Shown here: positions 7,776 through 10,003 of the stretch, one piece after another
Layout: every line of letters starts with the position of its first letter
Position numbering within the stretch: the first letter of the stretch is position 1
Source: Terana coerulea
Taxonomy: Eukaryota > Basidiomycota > Agaricomycetes > Polyporales > Phanerochaetaceae
Direction: 5' to 3'
Assembly: GCA_024811115.1 (NCBI GenBank)
Contig: JAKOGH010000928.1
Location: 1 to 10,003 of the forward strand
Length of the DNA: 10,003 nt
Notes under the pieces: model-generated
Databases searched by the model: none
What the model saw: only the letters and a program-made list of their open reading frames with translations
What the model was told of the DNA's origin: nothing
Position numbers and translations under genes: made by a program

Positions 7776-8369
7776 GATTGGCACGATCGAGGAGCACACA
7801 ACGTAGCAGGTACGCCTCTCTTGGTCGTATCGTCTATGAGATTCTACTATATCTGACTTCATCAGCTAAACTTCTTCAATATGATATGGTTGCTAAAAAC
7901 TGAGTCTACTAGTGAACCATATCGTGGGATGCCCGGGCTCGTTGAAGAAATGTGAAAACGGAGCACGTTTCTGAGGTGGGATCTCATCAGGCTGTGCTCC
8001 ATGGCCGTTAGCATTATCAACGGACACCACTTTATAAGGCTCGTAGTGCACTGTTTATCGTGGTACATGATGATTTTGTCGATACGCCGCCGTCTTTCTT
8101 CTTCCGCGCGATGTAGGAACCTAATGGTCCTTGTTCTAGGTCATACAACAGCCGCCACAGATGACATCTTTACTGCCATTGTACACACATAACGCTGCAG
8201 AGAGGCTTCCTAGTGATTGAATTGCGCAAAACTGACACTTGGTGCCTGTGTGGGGAATGCATAGAGTGCAGCACGCCGCTGCGACGTACGTCGAATCGGT
8301 TCATCATCATAGCCAAGATATTACCGTGTCTGCATCATAGCTTGAACCAGCTTTTATCCCCTGCTAGTT
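7776..8369. other. Stretch without a recognisable gene
   Basis: There is a 63-codon open frame at 8001-8192 (MAVSIINGHHFIRLV...) with no splice or paralogue support. Otherwise I see no gene. The right end is the upstream region of the membrane-protein gene at 8439. Confidence 0.4.
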
Positions 8370-8377
8370 TATATAAA
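8370..8377 (+). promoter_or_regulatory. TATA box of the 8439 gene
   Basis: TATATAAA lies 62-69 nt before the ATG, in the run CTAGTTTATATAAAGCTGG. The distance leaves room for transcription to start near 8400 and a short leader. The ATG context ACACCATGTC is close to a good eukaryotic initiation context. The spacing parallels that of the paralogue at 2436. Confidence 0.6.
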
Positions 8378-8438
8378 GCTGGCTGGCCCCGACAGGAGTG
8401 CCCCTGTACAATTCACCTCCGCTCACATTCAGGACACC

Positions 8439-8796
8439 ATGTCAGACATCAACTGTGGTGCGAACGAAGCGTGTGGGCAGGTTCAGGATGCCTTACTCGA
8501 CCTTCAGGAACTCGTCTTTGATTTTAGTGCGTCGGCAGCAACGGCTATCGCTGTGTCAGCATTCTGCGGTAAGTGAAACCACCGCATGCTGGGGCAATCG
8601 TGCTCACGAATGAACAGGTGCATACTCTATCCTGTTTCTTCTGGCCATCTGGTGGACACAAGGACGGTCCGGAAGGGGCTACACTCTATTAAGAGCGATA
8701 ACTGTTACCCTGTATGTCTGGAAATATTGGAGCAGACATTTTGTTCACGAGTCACATCTGAAAAACCCCTTACTATTCCTGCCTAATGCATGCTGA
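8439..8796 (+). CDS. Truncated multi-pass membrane protein paralogue (two exons)
   Basis: Exon 1 (8439-8568) encodes MSDINCGANEACGQVQDALL... and ends in phase 1 at GTAAGT. A 49-nt intron (8569-8617, ending GAACAG) leads to exon 2 (8618-8796). Exon 2 begins GAYSILFLLAIWWTQGRSG and LRAITVTLYVWKYWSRH and stops at TGA. The predicted product is 102 residues. It shares GAYxxLFxxAIWxTxGxSG and LRAITxTLxV, the intron phase and near-identical intron length with the remnant at 2436-2718, so it is the N-terminal part of the same family. One or two transmembrane helices are evident (alanine-rich end of exon 1 into AYSILFLLAIWW). Later family blocks (DGLLAWR, IIESSLV, VRI) do not follow. The last 19 or so residues come from sequence shared with a direct repeat at 9003. 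It may be expressed as a short protein, or be a 5' gene fragment. Confidence 0.6.
8750..8771 (+). repeat. Imperfect direct repeat, left copy
   Basis: AGTCACATCTGAAAAACCCCTT here matches AGTCATCTGAGAAACCCCTT at 9003-9022 with one substitution and a 2-nt gap; weaker similarity continues for another 25 or so bases. It lies inside the coding end of the 8439 gene. Confidence 0.5.
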
Positions 8797-9110
8797 TAAG
8801 CACTAATTCACACATAAGCATCAAAGTAACACAACTAGATAAATAGATGCATTAGGCCAATAAGGCAGTTTAGTGAGGTTCTTTGCTAATTGTCTTAATT
8901 ATTCTATATATTAGGGCAATTAGTCCTATTTCTCAGCTATTTGTTTCCTTACTGTCCTATTTTGTTCCTTACATGCAGCTATAATACCACTACTGCTTGA
9001 CTAGTCATCTGAGAAACCCCTTCTTAATTTAACCTGATGCTCTGTATTGCATATTTAGTTATCTACATACAAGACTAAGCTACCTAACACAACAAACTAC
9101 TTGTACTGTG
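8797..9110. other. AT-rich block without a gene
   Basis: This is markedly AT-rich against its GC-rich surroundings. It contains short recurring strings such as GTCCTATTT (twice) and CCTTAC (twice), and a loose inverted pair around 8900-8935 (CTAATTG, CAATTAG). There is no coding signal. The boundary with GC-rich DNA near 9110-9240 is fairly sharp. It may be part of an inserted element. Confidence 0.5.
9003..9022 (+). repeat. Imperfect direct repeat, right copy
   Basis: This is the partner of the copy at 8750-8771, about 250 bp away. Together the copies bracket most of the AT-rich block, which could mark the ends of a small inserted element or a local duplication. Confidence 0.5.
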
Positions 9111-9245
9111 CAGGTAAGCCCATGCACCATGCACCATACTCACCTGCACTGCGCCATGCCCACCTGTGTGTTGTATCTGTCAGTAACATACTTACGTACA
9201 CCACTACCCTGGCCCTCGTAATGTGCACCAGCCCTTCTGACAGGG

Positions 9246-10003
9246 GCGCACTTGTCGCTGCGGTCTGCACGCTGTTTCCAGCGCCACGTCCTGCGCGGTG
9301 CGTGCTGCGCTCGTTGGCGCCGCGGCTGGGGTAGCTTGCTACCCTGGTCCCTCACGTCGCATCGGCCCTTGTAACGGCGGCACGCTCGCCTGCGTCGGCC
9401 TGCGCGCGTGGTGCTTTGCCACGTCCTGCGCGCTGGCGTTGGCGTGGTGCGCGTCCGTCGGCACCGTACGTGCGCCGTTGTCCCGCCCCTGCGATCGCGC
9501 GTCGCGGCTGTACACGCCCGGTTTCTTGTGCGTCGGCGTCGCGCTCGCCTGCGCTGGTCTGCGCGCGTCGTGCTTCGCCACGTCCGCGCGCCGGTGGTGT
9601 TGGTGGGCACGCGCAGCGCGCTCGGCGTCGCGCCTGTGTAGCTTGTTGCGCTGGTCCCCGCGCGTCGTACGCCGGCCCTTTGTAACAGCGGCGCGCTCGC
9701 CTACGTCGGCCTGCGTGTGCTGTGCCCACCACGTCCCGCGCGCCGGCGTTGTAGCGGGCTGCATTGGTCGGCGCCGTGCTTGTATGTCGCTGCCTGGCCC
9801 TTTCCTGTTGTGCACCGGTCCCTTACGTCGGCGGCGCTCGCCTGCGTCGGTTTGCGCGCGCCGTGCTTCGCCACTCGCGCCGCCGTCGGCGTGTTGTGTG
9901 TGCGTCAGTACGTGGGTGCTGAGGTCGCTGTCCTGACCCTTGGCATGGTGCGTAGCAGCCTTCTTGCGTCGGCGGCACGCTCCCCGCGTCGCCCTGCGCG
10001 CGT
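9246..10003. repeat. GC-rich tandem array, unit about 140-160 bp, running off the window
   Basis: The landmark GCTCGCC followed by TGCGTCGG-like sequence begins at 9384, 9543, 9695 and 9836, with a variant (GCTCCCC, CGCGTCGCCCTGCGCGCGT) at 9979. A degraded first unit starts near 9246 (GCGCACTTGTCGCTGCGG, later CCACGTCCTGCGCG). Intervals are 138, 159, 152, 141 and 143 bp. Most units share TGCGCGCG, GTGCTT.GCCACGTC and CGCGC.GGCGTTG-type blocks. The tail GTAGCTTG occurs at 9331 and 9638, 307 bp apart, hinting at a two-unit higher-order period. Stop codons are rare on both strands because of composition, which explains the long overlapping frames; I do not regard them as genes. The array continues beyond the right edge. 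Confidence 0.75.

Noticed and set aside
8001..8192. 63-codon open frame MAVSIINGHHFIRLV...
   Set aside because: It has no supporting signal or internal homologue.
8912..8925. TTAGGGCAATTAG as a telomere-type repeat
   Set aside because: There is only one TTAGGG unit, with no tandem array.
9140..9936. Several long overlapping open frames on both strands (up to 212 codons)
   Set aside because: They lie in the GC-rich tandem array, repeat with its period and are open in several frames at once because stop codons are rare. The arginine/alanine/cysteine-rich products are compositional.
1..10003. CRISPR arrays, bacterial operons, rRNA genes
   Set aside because: No regular short direct repeats with unique spacers, ribosome binding sites or rRNA-like conserved stretches were seen; splice signals point to a eukaryote.

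Overview
The window looks like a gene-poor, repeat-rich stretch of a filamentous fungus, most likely a basidiomycete (Agaricomycete). The evidence is short introns (about 49-87 nt) with GTAAGT/GTGAGT/GTAAGC donors and CAG/TAG acceptors, TATA boxes 60-70 nt upstream of ATG, and fragments of a multi-pass membrane protein type common in basidiomycete genomes. There are no bacterial operons, CRISPR arrays or recognisable RNA genes. Most long open frames are chance frames in GC-rich DNA; the real signal comes from comparing copies within the window.

Layout. (1) 165-305: GC-rich cluster bearing two identical 12-bp palindromes. (2) 545-1693 (minus), 4367-5601 (minus) and 5690-7240 (plus): three decayed copies of one multi-exon gene that I do not recognise ('gene X'). 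Splice sites line up between copies, and a fourth scrap may lie at 1730-1820. Copy 2 carries an internal duplication inside an intron. Copy 3 is split by about 0.95 kb of extra DNA containing an inverted-repeat structure (6104-6925). (3) 2436-4013 (plus): a broken gene for a multi-pass membrane protein, with a TATA box and several legible exons. (4) 8439-8796 (plus): a second, cleaner but truncated paralogue of its first two exons, also with a TATA box. (5) 8797-9110: an AT-rich block bordered by an imperfect direct repeat that overlaps the end of the truncated paralogue. (6) 9246 to the right edge: a GC-rich tandem array with a unit of about 140-160 bp.

How it fits together. I see no working pathway. 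The window reads as a graveyard of two gene families, duplicated, inverted and interrupted by repeats. The best candidate for an expressed gene is 8439-8796. The best candidate for something undescribed is gene X, whose conserved exon and intron boundaries show it was a real spliced gene family. All family-level statements rest on reading the sequence, without any database search.
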